A stretch of DNA of 64,000 nucleotides from Rhizobium sp. R635. Lineage in GTDB: Bacteria > Pseudomonadota > Alphaproteobacteria > Rhizobiales > Rhizobiaceae. Where the stretch lies: the NCBI RefSeq assembly GCF_002211285.1, contig NZ_LOKX01000036.1, positions 62,001 to 126,000 of the forward strand, in the 5' to 3' direction. This document shows, one piece after another, positions 51,475 to 60,116 of this stretch (position 1 is its first letter; each line of letters starts with the position of its first letter). Under the pieces are notes generated by a model that worked only from the letters and a program-made list of their open reading frames with translations, was not told where the DNA came from and did not search any database. The translations under genes and the position numbers were made by a program.

Positions 51475-52056
51475 ATGGCCGAAGTCCTGCTGTTCCACCA
51501 TGCCCAAGGGCTAACCCCCGGCGTGCGCGCCTTCGCCGATGAGATCAGCGCCGCCGGTCATATCGTGCACACGCCTGATCTGTTCGGCGGACGCACGTTC
51601 CTGAGCATCGATGAGGGCCTCGCCTATATCGGCGAGATCGGGTTCGAAGAAATGCGCGAGCGCGGCGTCCGCCTCGCCGGCGATCTGCCGCCCGCGCTCG
51701 TCTATGCCGGTTTCTCCTTCGGTGTGCTGCCGGCGCAGAAGCTGGCGCAGACACGGCCCGGCGCCCGCGGCGCCCTGCTCTTCCACTCCTGCCTGCCGAT
51801 CAGCGGCGAATGGGCCTTCGGCCCCTGGCCGGAAGGCGTCCCGGTCCAGATTCACGGCATGGACAACGACCCGATCTTTGTCGGAGAGGGCGATATCGAC
51901 GCCGCCCGCGAGATCGTCGGGAAGGTCAGGGATGCGGAGCTTTTCCTCTACCCCGGCGACCGGCACTATTTCGCCGACAGCTCGCTTCCCTCCTACGATG
52001 CCGATGCGGCAGCACGCCTCACCTCCCGCGTGCTGGATTTCCTGGCCCGCGTCTGA
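51475..52056 (+). CDS. Dienelactone hydrolase family protein
   Basis: A 193-residue alpha/beta hydrolase starting MAEVLLFHHAQGLTPGVRAF, with GGAGG before the ATG. The fold landmarks are DLFGGRTF, YAGFSFGVLPAQKL (nucleophile elbow), QIHGMDNDPIFV (acid loop) and YPGDRHYFADSS (catalytic His). In classical dienelactone hydrolase the elbow holds Cys; here the residue is Ser. So it may act as a plain esterase. It is followed by another hydrolase gene 46 bases away, probably in one transcript. Confidence 0.85.
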   Translation: MAEVLLFHHAQGLTPGVRAFADEISAAGHIVHTPDLFGGRTFLSIDEGLAYIGEIGFEEMRERGVRLAGDLPPALVYAGFSFGVLPAQKLAQTRPGARGALLFHSCLPISGEWAFGPWPEGVPVQIHGMDNDPIFVGEGDIDAAREIVGKVRDAELFLYPGDRHYFADSSLPSYDADAAARLTSRVLDFLARV

Positions 52057-52102
52057 TCATCTCGCGCCTTGGCTTGAGTCCATTCCCGAAAGGCGGCCCC
52101 GC

Positions 52103-52867
52103 ATGAGCGCTTACCCCGTGACGCGACATCTGATCGATCGAGGCGATGGAGCGGCCGTCGAGCTCTTTCAGGCGACGCCCGCCGACGCCGCGCCCGCGGG
52201 CGCGATCCTGTTCGTCCACGGCAACCAGGGCGGCCTTCTTCTCGGCGCGAAGGAGTTCGTCGATAATGGCGCGCTGGCTCGCTTCTCGTCCCGCCTGAAC
52301 ATCACGGCGGCAGCCGTCTCGCAGCCCGGCTTCGGCGCTTCGGATGGCCCTGCCGATTTCTGCGGCCCCTCCACCCAGCAGGCTGTTATCGCCGCCCTCG
52401 CCTTCCTGAAGCAACAGCCCGCCATCGATCCCGAGCGCATCGTTCTCCACGGCAACAGCCGAGGCGCCGTCGCCTCGGCAATGGTTGCCGCCCGGGTTCC
52501 GGATCTCCGCGCCGTCATTCTTTCGAGCGGCGTCTATGATCTCGAAGCCGCATTCAGAACCAGTCCGCCAGGCCTGCGGCGAGCGATCGAAAGCGAGGCA
52601 GGCCCGTCGAAGCAGGCCTTCCTGGCGCGCTCGGCCCTGCACCATGTCCAGGATATCCGGGCGGAAACCCTGCTTCTGCACGGACGGCACGACGACCGCG
52701 CTCCCGTCGCCCAGGCAAAAACATTCTCCGCCGCCCTCGCCGACGCCGGAGTCCCGGTCAGCCTCAACGTCTTCGAATGCGGCCACCGTATCCCGCGCGA
52801 ATATTCCCAGGCGGTCCTCCGCCCGTTCCTGGAGGGGATCTTCCGGCCGGTAGTAACCTATCACTGA
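52103..52867 (+). CDS. Alpha/beta hydrolase
   Basis: A 254-residue hydrolase with AILFVHGNQGG (oxyanion), the nucleophile elbow VLHGNSRGAVAS (Ser about residue 118), LLLHGRHDDRAPV (acid) and FECGHRIPRE (His). It resembles prolyl-oligopeptidase-like and acyl-peptidase-type esterases lacking a propeller. The substrate is unknown. The gene lies downstream of the dienelactone-hydrolase-like gene and ends before the ABC operon. Confidence 0.85.
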   Translation: MSAYPVTRHLIDRGDGAAVELFQATPADAAPAGAILFVHGNQGGLLLGAKEFVDNGALARFSSRLNITAAAVSQPGFGASDGPADFCGPSTQQAVIAALAFLKQQPAIDPERIVLHGNSRGAVASAMVAARVPDLRAVILSSGVYDLEAAFRTSPPGLRRAIESEAGPSKQAFLARSALHHVQDIRAETLLLHGRHDDRAPVAQAKTFSAALADAGVPVSLNVFECGHRIPREYSQAVLRPFLEGIFRPVVTYH

Positions 52868-52994
52868 GCGCATGGCCGCTTTTGCGATCGCGAATGTGAT
52901 CAATCATAACTCAACTTGAGCTTGAACGAATCCTGCACCTCGCTAGCCTGCGTTCTCCCTGCCGAGTCGGCTGTTTCATCCTTGGGGAATAGAT

Positions 52995-53996
52995 ATGACG
53001 GCTTTGATCGAGGCCCGTGGCGTCAGCAAGCGCTTTCGGCAGCATAAGCGGTTTCCCGGTCTCCTCGGCGCCTTCAAGACGCTGGTGACGAGCGAATATA
53101 CCGAGGTGGTGGCCGTTTCCGACATCGGCTTCGATATCGATGCCGGCGAAGCCGTCGGTTATCTCGGGCCGAACGGCGCCGGCAAATCGACGATGATCAA
53201 GATGATGACCGGCATTCTGGTGCCGAGCGACGGCACGGTTTCCGTGCTCGGCCGCACGCCGCATCTCTCGCGCATGGCCAACGCCCGCGAGATCGGCGTC
53301 GTCTTCGGCCAGCGCAGCCAGCTCTGGTGGGATCTGCCGCTGATCGACAGTTTCACCCTGCACCAGCGCATCTACGATATCCCGCCCGCCCGCTATGCCG
53401 ATAATCTCCGCCATTTCAGCGAGCTGCTCGATCTCAAACCCTTCCTCGATCGCGCCGTGCGGCAATTGAGCCTCGGCCAGCGCATGCGGGCCGAGATCGT
53501 CATGTCGCTCCTGCACGATCCGAAGATCCTCTTCCTCGACGAGCCGACGATCGGCCTCGACGTCGTCGCCAAGGATGCCGTGCGCCGCTTCCTCGCCGAA
53601 ATCAACCGCGAGCGCGGCGTCTCCATCATCCTCACCACGCACGACCTGCAGGATATCGAGACCATCTGCCCGCGCCTCATCATGGTCGATCACGCCAGGC
53701 TGATCTTCGACGGCGAACTCCGCAGCCTGCGCGCCGCCCTCGGCTCGGCCCGCCGGCTGACGCTGGAATTTGCGAGCGACCCCGGCCCGCTGCACTTGAA
53801 CACCGCCTCGCTCGTCAGCGACGAGGGCCTGCGCAAGAATTACCTGATCGAGCGCGAAGACGTCTCGCTGGTGCGCATCCTCTCGGAAGTCGGCGGCGAT
53901 CGCGGCCTGAAGGACGTGGCGCTGCACGAGCCCGATATAGAGGAGGTCATCCGCACCTTCTACCAGCGCCGCAATGCGAGGGCCAAGGCGTCATGA
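52995..53996 (+). CDS. ABC-2 transporter ATP-binding protein
   Basis: A 333-residue ATPase. Walker A is GYLGPNGAGKST, the Q-loop VVFGQRSQLWW, the signature LSLGQRMRAEIVMSL, Walker B ILFLDEPTIGLD, and the H-loop TTHDLQD. The FGQRSQLWWDLP motif is typical of the ABC-2 group with two DUF990-like permeases. About 90 extra C-terminal residues follow the ATPase. It forms an operon with the next two genes and energises export, possibly of a peptide, drug or polysaccharide. Confidence 0.9.
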   Translation: MTALIEARGVSKRFRQHKRFPGLLGAFKTLVTSEYTEVVAVSDIGFDIDAGEAVGYLGPNGAGKSTMIKMMTGILVPSDGTVSVLGRTPHLSRMANAREIGVVFGQRSQLWWDLPLIDSFTLHQRIYDIPPARYADNLRHFSELLDLKPFLDRAVRQLSLGQRMRAEIVMSLLHDPKILFLDEPTIGLDVVAKDAVRRFLAEINRERGVSIILTTHDLQDIETICPRLIMVDHARLIFDGELRSLRAALGSARRLTLEFASDPGPLHLNTASLVSDEGLRKNYLIEREDVSLVRILSEVGGDRGLKDVALHEPDIEEVIRTFYQRRNARAKAS

Positions 53997-54039
53997 GCGC
54001 TTATCTGGCTTTCGCTCGGAGCTCTCAGGCGCCCACACC
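53993..54039 (+). repeat. Partial duplication of the permease start
   Basis: The 30 bases from 53993 (ATGAGCGCTTATCTGGCTTT..) closely repeat the permease start at 54040 (ATGAGCGCTTACTTCGCCTT..), encoding MSAYLAFARS versus MSAYFAFARS. The first copy overlaps the ATPase stop (ATGA), runs 16 codons and stops at a TGA that overlaps the second ATG. Confidence 0.7.
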
Positions 54040-54840
54040 ATGAGCGCTTACTTCGCCTTCGCACGCAGCGCCTTCCATGCGCAGCTCGCCTACCGCAACG
54101 AGGTTTGGGCCAATATTTTCGGCAAACTCGTTCAGGTCTTCGCCCGCGTCGCCATCTGGCTTGCCGCCTTCGCCGGCATCGGCAGCAGCGTGGTCGACGG
54201 CGTCTCGTTGCAGCAGATGGTGACCTATGCCCTGCTCGGCGGCGCGGTGATGGGCGCCACCCGGCCCGAGCGGGTGATCAACGAAATCGGCCGCTCGCTG
54301 AAATCGGGCGATATCTCGGTCTGGCTGCTGAAGCCCATCTCCTACCCGCTCTATCTCTTCGCCAATGAAAGCGGCTCCTTCGGTTATCGCCTGATGACCC
54401 AGGTGATCCCGACCATTGCCGTCACCGCGCTGTTTTACGGCATGCTGCCGCCGGCAAGCCTGTTCGATGGCGCCATGTTCACAGCCTTCTGGGCGCTCTC
54501 CTTCATCCTCATCTTCCTGATGTCGGCACTCTTCGGCCTCATCGCCTTCTGGCTGATGACGAGCTTCTCGCTGGACTGGATCCTCGGCGCCCTACTGCAA
54601 TTGTTCTCCGGCCTGCTGGTGCCCTTCTGGTTCTTCCCCGAGCCCTTGGCGACGATCGCCCGCCACCTGCCTTTCGCCTGGGTGGTCTATTATCCCAACG
54701 CCGTCTATCTCGGCCGGCTCTCGGTCGCCGATGTCTGGTTCCATTTCGGCCTCGGCCTCGCCTGGGCGGCTCTCTTCCTCGCGGGCGTGCTCTGGCTCTG
54801 GCGCTGCGCCTCCACCCGCATCACCGTGCAGGGAGGCTGA
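54040..54840 (+). CDS. ABC-2 transporter permease
   Basis: A 266-residue permease starting MSAYFAFARSAFHAQLAYRN, with six hydrophobic segments (for example VWANIFGKLVQVFARVAIWLAAF and LIFLMSALFGLIAFWLM). This is the first of two ABC-2 permeases (DUF990-like) that pair with the ATPase at 52995. A short duplicated start lies 47 bases upstream, so translation may be coupled by re-initiation. Its stop is directly followed by the second permease. Confidence 0.85.
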   Translation: MSAYFAFARSAFHAQLAYRNEVWANIFGKLVQVFARVAIWLAAFAGIGSSVVDGVSLQQMVTYALLGGAVMGATRPERVINEIGRSLKSGDISVWLLKPISYPLYLFANESGSFGYRLMTQVIPTIAVTALFYGMLPPASLFDGAMFTAFWALSFILIFLMSALFGLIAFWLMTSFSLDWILGALLQLFSGLLVPFWFFPEPLATIARHLPFAWVVYYPNAVYLGRLSVADVWFHFGLGLAWAALFLAGVLWLWRCASTRITVQGG

Positions 54841-54843
54841 GCC

Positions 54844-55647
54844 GTGATCCTTCACCACATCCGCGTCATTCCGCTGCTGGTGCGCATGTACATAAGATCG
54901 CAGATGGAATATCGCGGCGCCTTCTGGCTCGATCGTCTGGCGCAGATCCTTTCCTATGGCAGCGTCTTCGCCACCATCGGCATCCTGCTTTCGCGCTTCG
55001 ATACGTTGGGCGGCTGGAGCTGGCCGGAGCTCGCTCTGCTCTACAGCTTCCAGCTGCTCGCCTATTCGCTCGGCGCCGCGATGAGCTTCACCCAGCTGCG
55101 CGACCTCGAGGAGCAGGTGCGCCTCGGCACTTACGATGCGCTGCTGGTCAAGCCCTTCAGCCCCTGGGTCTACCTGATCTTTTCCGGCCTCAACATCGGC
55201 TATGCCGGCCACATCATCCTCGCCGTGCCGCTGATGGGCTGGGCCATCCTCTCCGTCGATTTCGCCTGGACGCTGCCCTCGGCGCTCTTCTTCATCGCCG
55301 CACTTCTGAGCGCCACGCTGCTGACCGCCGCCCTCATCACCATGATCGGCGCCACCGCGCTGATCTGGGTGCGCTCCAACCACCTCTTCTCGATCTTCTT
55401 CGGCTTCTGGGAATTGATGCGCTATCCCCTGAACATCTTCCCCGGCGCCATCCAGCTCACCCTGCTCACCGCCGTGCCGCTCGCCCTCACCAGCTCCGTC
55501 CCCGTCGGCGCCCTCCTCGGCAAACCCATCCCCATCCTCGGCCCCTGGGCCGAAGCCGCCTCCCTCGCGGCCGGCCCGCTCTGGGCGCTGCTCGCCATGG
55601 CCTATTGGCGATATGCGAACGGCAAGTATCAGGGTGCGGGCGGGTGA
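54844..55647 (+). CDS. ABC-2 transporter permease
   Basis: A 267-residue six-segment permease starting at a GTG or ATG context (MILHHIRVIPLLVRMYIRSQMEYR). Segments such as LALLYSFQLLAYSLGAAMSF, GYAGHIILAVPLMGWAILSV and FFIAALLSATLLTAALITMIGATALI are visible, plus EEQVRLGTYDALLVKPFSPWVY, a loop shared by the ABC-2 permease pair. It completes the ATPase-permease-permease operon. No substrate gene is linked. Confidence 0.85.
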   Translation: MILHHIRVIPLLVRMYIRSQMEYRGAFWLDRLAQILSYGSVFATIGILLSRFDTLGGWSWPELALLYSFQLLAYSLGAAMSFTQLRDLEEQVRLGTYDALLVKPFSPWVYLIFSGLNIGYAGHIILAVPLMGWAILSVDFAWTLPSALFFIAALLSATLLTAALITMIGATALIWVRSNHLFSIFFGFWELMRYPLNIFPGAIQLTLLTAVPLALTSSVPVGALLGKPIPILGPWAEAASLAAGPLWALLAMAYWRYANGKYQGAGG

Positions 55648-56261
55648 TGAATTTTCTCCGATTGCTCAAATCGATGATCGGCATCAGCAAGCGGCACGCG
55701 ATGCGAGGGAACATTTTGCCAAATCAAGTGGCCGACGTCCTACCGTGCAGCCCCCTCATCCGCCTGCCGGCACCTTCTCCCCGCTGGGGAGAAGAGACGT
55801 GTAGCAGCGTCTCGCCTTATTCTATCGCCGTCCTTGGAGAATGCGTGGCGGGGATGCCCCGAGTCTCTTCTCCCCAGCGGGGAGAAGGTGGCCCGAAGGG
55901 TCGGATGAGGGGGCTGCACGGCACACCCTCTCCACTTCATTCCTGCACCCTCAGGGCTTCTCCACCCCATGTTGGGACTTTGGTCCAACTAGCTCTAATC
56001 CCGGAATGATTTAAGATCGGCCTGCCCTTTGAAAAAAGGGCGCGGAGGAGGCCTGGCATTGAGATTGTGCCTCTGCGTAAGCCAGGCTTCCCCCCGATTT
56101 CGCCGATACGATCCGGCGACCCGTTCCCCCCAGGCGATATCAGGATAGCGGCACCCGCATGAGCGTGAACCTGTTTCGTGGGAATACAAGCCAAAGCGGC
56201 GCGCCAAGAAGTTCCGTTTTGAGGAAATAGGAATGGCGAAAACGGCTTCCGCCAAAGCCAT
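55648..56261. repeat. Gene-free stretch with CTTCTCCCC repeats
   Basis: About 600 bases. Positions 55742-55925 hold two facing copies of the CCCCTCATCCG...CTTCTCCCC / GGGGAGAAGG...GGATGAGGGG family around an unrelated 70-base core. The next 300 bases are of mixed composition and show no supported gene. Confidence 0.6.
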
Positions 56262-56591
56262 TCAGCCTTTGTGCTCGTCTTCTCGATCCTTGGATGCCGA
56301 CGAGCTCCCTTTGGGCCAAGTGTACCGCAGCTCATTTTTCCAGAATTGCCGCAATTGCGGAATCAGTGCGTTGCGCCCCATAAATTTGTCCAGCTCTTCA
56401 GAGACTCGCCGCGCTCTTTTCTGCTCATCTTCCACCGCACCATCCTTGGATGCAGACGAACTCTCTTTGTCGGGCCAGGTGTATCGCAGCTCTTTCCAGA
56501 ATTGCCGCAATTTCGGATTCAATCCGTAGCGATTGATAAATTCATCCAGCTCTTTTGAGCCTCGAAGTATTCTTTCCTGTTCACTTTCCAT
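56262..56591 (-). CDS. Hypothetical protein made of two tandem repeats
   Basis: A 109-residue soluble protein from the ATG at 56591 (GGAG six bases before). It is nearly an exact tandem: KELDEFINRYGLNPKLRQFW.ELRYTWP.KESSSASKDG and then EELDKFMGRNALIPQLRQFWKNELRYTWPKGSSSASKD. Each unit of about 53 residues has the core LRQFW(K)(N)ELRYTWP. It has no signal or membrane segment. I know no family; the unit may be a small binding module. Below-average GC suggests acquisition. Confidence 0.6.
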   Translation of the reverse strand: MESEQERILRGSKELDEFINRYGLNPKLRQFWKELRYTWPDKESSSASKDGAVEDEQKRARRVSEELDKFMGRNALIPQLRQFWKNELRYTWPKGSSSASKDREDEHKG

Positions 56592-56683
56592 CGCGAACTC
56601 CAGTCCCGCGGTCGAAGACAACAAGCACGCCGCGGCAGTTCACGATATAGTATCCGGACCGAAAGATCGAGAAGATGCGAGGC

Positions 56684-57217
56684 CTACAGGCCCCTGCGGC
56701 CAAAGGTAGGCCCGCTGCGGCTCGCCACGCGCTGCGCCGGAGACGCTTCGCTCTTCTCCGGACGCGTCGGCGCCAGTTGCGGATCGAAGCTGGAAGAGTC
56801 AGGGACGTGAAAGTTGCTCGGCAGCAAGAGCAGGGCGAGGCCATAGGCGAGGTTCACGGCCTTTGCCGCCTTCGCGATAATGTCGACCGTCGCCCCTTCC
56901 GGCATCAGCAGCGGGACAAGATAGGCAATGGCAGTGATCGCGAGGGATGACGCTATCAGGATGGGTGGTTCCCAGCCTATGTCGCGTATTCGTGCCGCCT
57001 GGATGCTGAAACCTATCCAGAAAGAAGGCAGCATCGGGATCGCCAGGATCAGAAGCGTCGTGCCCGCCCGCATGACATGCCCGCTTCCCGGCGGCGGCCT
57101 CATGATCCAAAAGCTGCCCGCGATGACGCAGCCGACGACGAGGGATAAGAGGAAGCATGCGGCCAGATATTGCAGCCTCCTCAAACGCCCGCGAAACATG
57201 AATAGACTATCGAGCAT
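56684..57217 (-). CDS. DUF805 membrane protein
   Basis: A 177-residue inner-membrane protein starting MLDSLFMFRGRLRRLQYLAA. The pattern FRGRLRRLQY at the start, the membrane segments and RIRDIGWEPPILI after the third helix match DUF805 (YhaH-like), whose role is unknown. A C-terminal ~40-residue soluble, Pro/Ser-rich tail follows. GGGGGTGCA precedes the ATG. It is not linked by overlap to its neighbours. Confidence 0.75.
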   Translation of the reverse strand: MLDSLFMFRGRLRRLQYLAACFLLSLVVGCVIAGSFWIMRPPPGSGHVMRAGTTLLILAIPMLPSFWIGFSIQAARIRDIGWEPPILIASSLAITAIAYLVPLLMPEGATVDIIAKAAKAVNLAYGLALLLLPSNFHVPDSSSFDPQLAPTRPEKSEASPAQRVASRSGPTFGRRGL

Positions 57218-57313
57218 TGCACCCCCCTGCTTGAAGCGGCAACACAGCATACAATTTCTTCAAAGCATTGAATCAGATCGATAAAATTCGATGCATCGGG
57301 AGGCAGGCTCCGC

Positions 57314-57964
57314 TCACCCGCCCGACGCCGCCGTAAAAACCGCAAGCTGGGCCGCAAAGGCGCGCTGATATGCCGGCCGCGCCTCGCCGCGGGCGACATA
57401 GGCCGAGAGCGTCGGAAACTCCGCCAGCAGATGCGATCCCTTCAGCCGCAGCAGCACCGTCACCATCAGCAGGTCGCCGGCGCTGAAGGCGCCGTCCAGC
57501 CAGTCGGCATCGCCGAGGCGGCGGGAAAGGTCGGTCAGCCGTTTGCGGATCGTGGCTTCGAGGGCGTTGAGGCGGTGCTCATACCAGGGCTGGTCGCGCT
57601 CCAGGATCGTGGCGAGCGCGCGGTCGAAGATCGGCGGCTCTATCGTGTTGAGCGCGGCAAACATCCAGGCGATCGCGCGCGCCCGGGCGCCGGCATCCCC
57701 AGGCAGCAGGCCCTGATGGCGCTCGGCGATATGGAGAACGATCGCCCCGGATTCGAACAGCGCGAGATCGCCTTCCTCATAGGTCGGAATCTGCCCGAAA
57801 GGCTGAAGCGCCATATGCGCGGGCTCCCTCATCGTCTTGAACGTGACGAGGCGGACCTCATAAGGCTCGCCCGCTTCCTCGAGCGCCCAGCGAACGCGCA
57901 TGTCCCGCGCCAGCCCCCTGCCGCGATCCGGCGATTTTTCAAAGGCGGTGATGGTAATGGTCAT
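57314..57964 (-). CDS. Glutathione S-transferase family protein
   Basis: A 216-residue two-domain protein. The thioredoxin-like N-terminus carries FEKSPDRGRGLARDMRVRWALEEAGEPYE, then FGQIPTYEEGDLALFESGAIVLHIAERH, the glutathione-binding ESGAI. The C-terminal helical part has DWLDGAFSAGDLLMVTVLLRL (the N-capping-box-like region). It resembles the second GST at 58956 in both start and ESGAI core, so they are paralogues. The substrate is unknown; detoxification or dehalogenation is usual. Confidence 0.85.
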   Translation of the reverse strand: MTITITAFEKSPDRGRGLARDMRVRWALEEAGEPYEVRLVTFKTMREPAHMALQPFGQIPTYEEGDLALFESGAIVLHIAERHQGLLPGDAGARARAIAWMFAALNTIEPPIFDRALATILERDQPWYEHRLNALEATIRKRLTDLSRRLGDADWLDGAFSAGDLLMVTVLLRLKGSHLLAEFPTLSAYVARGEARPAYQRAFAAQLAVFTAASGG

Positions 57965-58074
57965 TGTCGTTCTCCATAGCTGGCCCGCCTTGAAGACGGC
58001 CGGCCGAGCGCCGATCCGACATCGCGGCCGGAATAGGATGGCTTTCGAAGCATGAATTCAAAGATATGACGGAA

Positions 58075-58255
58075 GGTTCTGCCGTGCAGCCCCCTCATCC
58101 GGCTGCCGCCACCGACCTGGGTGAGCCACGGGTCTCACCCGTCCTTCGGACCCCCGCTGGGGAGAAGGGATGTTGCCGCGACCTCTCGATTCCCTCTTCT
58201 CCCCAGCGGGGAGAAGGTGCCCGTAGGGCGGATGAGGGGGCCGCACGGCACAACC
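58075..58255. repeat. CTTCTCCCC repeat, inverted pair
   Basis: Two facing copies of the CCCCTCATCCGGCTGCCG...GGGGAGAAGG element (58090-58172 and 58195-58245), separated by 22 bases. They form a long imperfect hairpin between the GST and coq7 genes. Confidence 0.6.
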
Positions 58256-58289
58256 ATAGCCGCATTCCTTCATCGCCCCGGCGTACAAA

Positions 58290-58904
58290 TCACCTCACAC
58301 GCGCCATTTCGGCCCGCATCCAGCTCGAATCCCCCCAGGTCGACAGCCAGATCATCAAGTCGGTCAGCGCGCCGACAACCGGCAGCAGCAGGGCGCGGCC
58401 GAGGCCGTGCCTCTTCTGGCGGTCTTCCGCCTGTCTGAGATGCGCCAGTTCCTCTTCCTGGATCGATGCGATCAGCGCGTGAAGCTCTCCATCGCGCGTT
58501 TCGAGGAAAGCCAGCTGGTCTTCGAGATGGCGATGCACCGTGCTCTCCACCGCCTCGGTGCAGATCCAGATCATGTTGCGCCCGCAAAGCGCCGTCAGCA
58601 GGCCGAGCACATAGCCGCCGAGGCTCCAGAACGCCATCACGCGGCAGGGTCTCGCGCGCCTCGCCGGCATCGCCTCGTAAAACAGGCGACAATGCTCGAT
58701 CTCATCCTCACGCATCTCCTCGAGAGCGGCCACGATGTCGGGAAACAGCCGCCGCGCGACCGCAATCTGGGCGCCATAGATCCTGATCGCGCCGAACTCG
58801 CCGGCATGGTTGACCTTGAGAATGCGGCGGATGGTGATGTCGGCGTCGCGCACACCGGGCCTCATCTCCGGCCTTCCCGACGGCTCGCTTGACAGATTGA
58901 CCAT
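58290..58904 (-). CDS. coq7: Demethoxyubiquinone hydroxylase (Coq7)
   Basis: A 204-residue di-iron enzyme. The metal ligands are visible in VNHAGEFGAIRIYGAQ (first Glu), EDEIEHCRLFYE (ExxH), ESTVHRHLEDQL and EEELAHLRQAEDRQ (second ExxH). It inserts the C6 hydroxyl in ubiquinone synthesis using O2. The N-terminal 20 residues are variable. It acts on the inner membrane surface. The gene is next to a GST family gene but not overlapping. Confidence 0.85.
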   Translation of the reverse strand: MVNLSSEPSGRPEMRPGVRDADITIRRILKVNHAGEFGAIRIYGAQIAVARRLFPDIVAALEEMREDEIEHCRLFYEAMPARRARPCRVMAFWSLGGYVLGLLTALCGRNMIWICTEAVESTVHRHLEDQLAFLETRDGELHALIASIQEEELAHLRQAEDRQKRHGLGRALLLPVVGALTDLMIWLSTWGDSSWMRAEMARVR

Positions 58905-58955
58905 GCCCCTGCCCCCATTGCCTCCGGCGCAGTAGGAAGCCCGCCGCCGCCTTCG

Positions 58956-59615
58956 TCAAGAGGCTCGCCCACGCATTCCATCCGCCGCGGCGAAATGCGC
59001 CAGCTGGTCGGCATGCGCCTTTGCGAAGGCCGGGCGGGCGGTGGCGCGGGTGACGTAGTCGAGGCTGGCGGGATATTCGGCGAGCCCGCCGAACCGGTCG
59101 ATGACGCGCAGCACGTCGGCCATCAAAATATCGGCGACGGAGAAGCTGCCGGCCAGCCACTCGCGCTTTGCCAGCACCGGCTCCATGTGCTTCAGCCGGG
59201 CCTTGAGCCAGCCGTCGAAAAACTTCCACTCCGGCCTGTCGCCGCTGTTGCCGGTAAAGATCAAGAGCGACCAGGGCTGGCTCACCGCCTCGACCGAATT
59301 CAGCGCCGCAAACAGCCATTTCACCGCCTCGGCCCGGTCGCGCGGCTCGGCCGGCAGCAGCTTCTCGCTGCGCTCGCCGAGATGCAAGAGGATCGCCCCG
59401 CTCTCGAAAATCGAAAGATCGCCATCGGTCAGCCACGGCACCTGGCCGAAGGGCTGGTGGGCAAAATGCTCCGGCTTGCGATCGGCGAAGGGCACGCTCG
59501 CGACCCGATAAGGCAACCCCGCCTCCTCAAGCGCCCAGCGCACGCGCAGATCCCGCACATTGCCGCGTGGCGGCTCGGGAACCCAATCGAAGGTGGTCAA
59601 TACAAGCTCGCCCAT
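58956..59615 (-). CDS. Glutathione S-transferase family protein
   Basis: A 219-residue GST from the ATG at 59615 (GGGAGATG before it). Seen: FDWVPEPPRGNVRDLRVRWALEEAGLPYR, HQPFGQVPWLTDGDLSIFESGAILLHLGER and the C-terminal LAGSFSVADILMADVLRVI. It is a paralogue of the protein at 57314, both sharing RDLRVRWALEEAG and the ESGAI motif. Its role is likely conjugation or thiol-disulfide chemistry; the substrate is unknown. Confidence 0.85.
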   Translation of the reverse strand: MGELVLTTFDWVPEPPRGNVRDLRVRWALEEAGLPYRVASVPFADRKPEHFAHQPFGQVPWLTDGDLSIFESGAILLHLGERSEKLLPAEPRDRAEAVKWLFAALNSVEAVSQPWSLLIFTGNSGDRPEWKFFDGWLKARLKHMEPVLAKREWLAGSFSVADILMADVLRVIDRFGGLAEYPASLDYVTRATARPAFAKAHADQLAHFAAADGMRGRAS

Positions 59616-60116
59616 CCGGCATCTCCCTGTGTGGCGTCTGTCCCAAGGACGGGCTGGGAATGCCTCTCCCGACACCGGCACGCAGATTTTTCGCCGCCGG
59701 CAGTCTGGATTGCGATGCGAGGGATATCAATGTCAGGGCACCCCGCTTCGAGGCTTCTGACAGACACCACCTTTCCTCATTCCTGTGCCTGTCACAGGAA
59801 TCCAGCCACCGCGCGTCTGCGCGGTGAATGACTTAATTCGAATTTGAAAAGAATCTCTCACGTCCAAGGACTTGAGCGCGCTGGATTCCTGTGACATCCC
59901 TCGGGCGAAGCCCTGAGGACACAGGAATGAGGGAGTTCGGAGCCAGTGTGCGCACCCATGGCCGTGCTTCCGCCAGTCGCGGCAATCTCCAACCTCCTCA
60001 TCCTGAGGTGCGGAGCCCGCAGGGCGGAGCCTCGAAGGGACACGCGCAGACGTCGCTCCTTGCAAATGTAATCTCGCCGTCGACGCCGGCTTAATGCAAT
60101 CCCGACCGCGGGAAAA
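59616..60116. repeat. Gene-free stretch with three repeat copies
   Basis: About 500 bases. A copy of the CATTCCTGTG..CACAGGAATCC element is at 59778-59832, an inverted partner of it at 59883-59935, and a TCCTCATCCTGAGGTGC...CCTCGAAGG repeat at 59995-60045. No gene. Confidence 0.65.
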
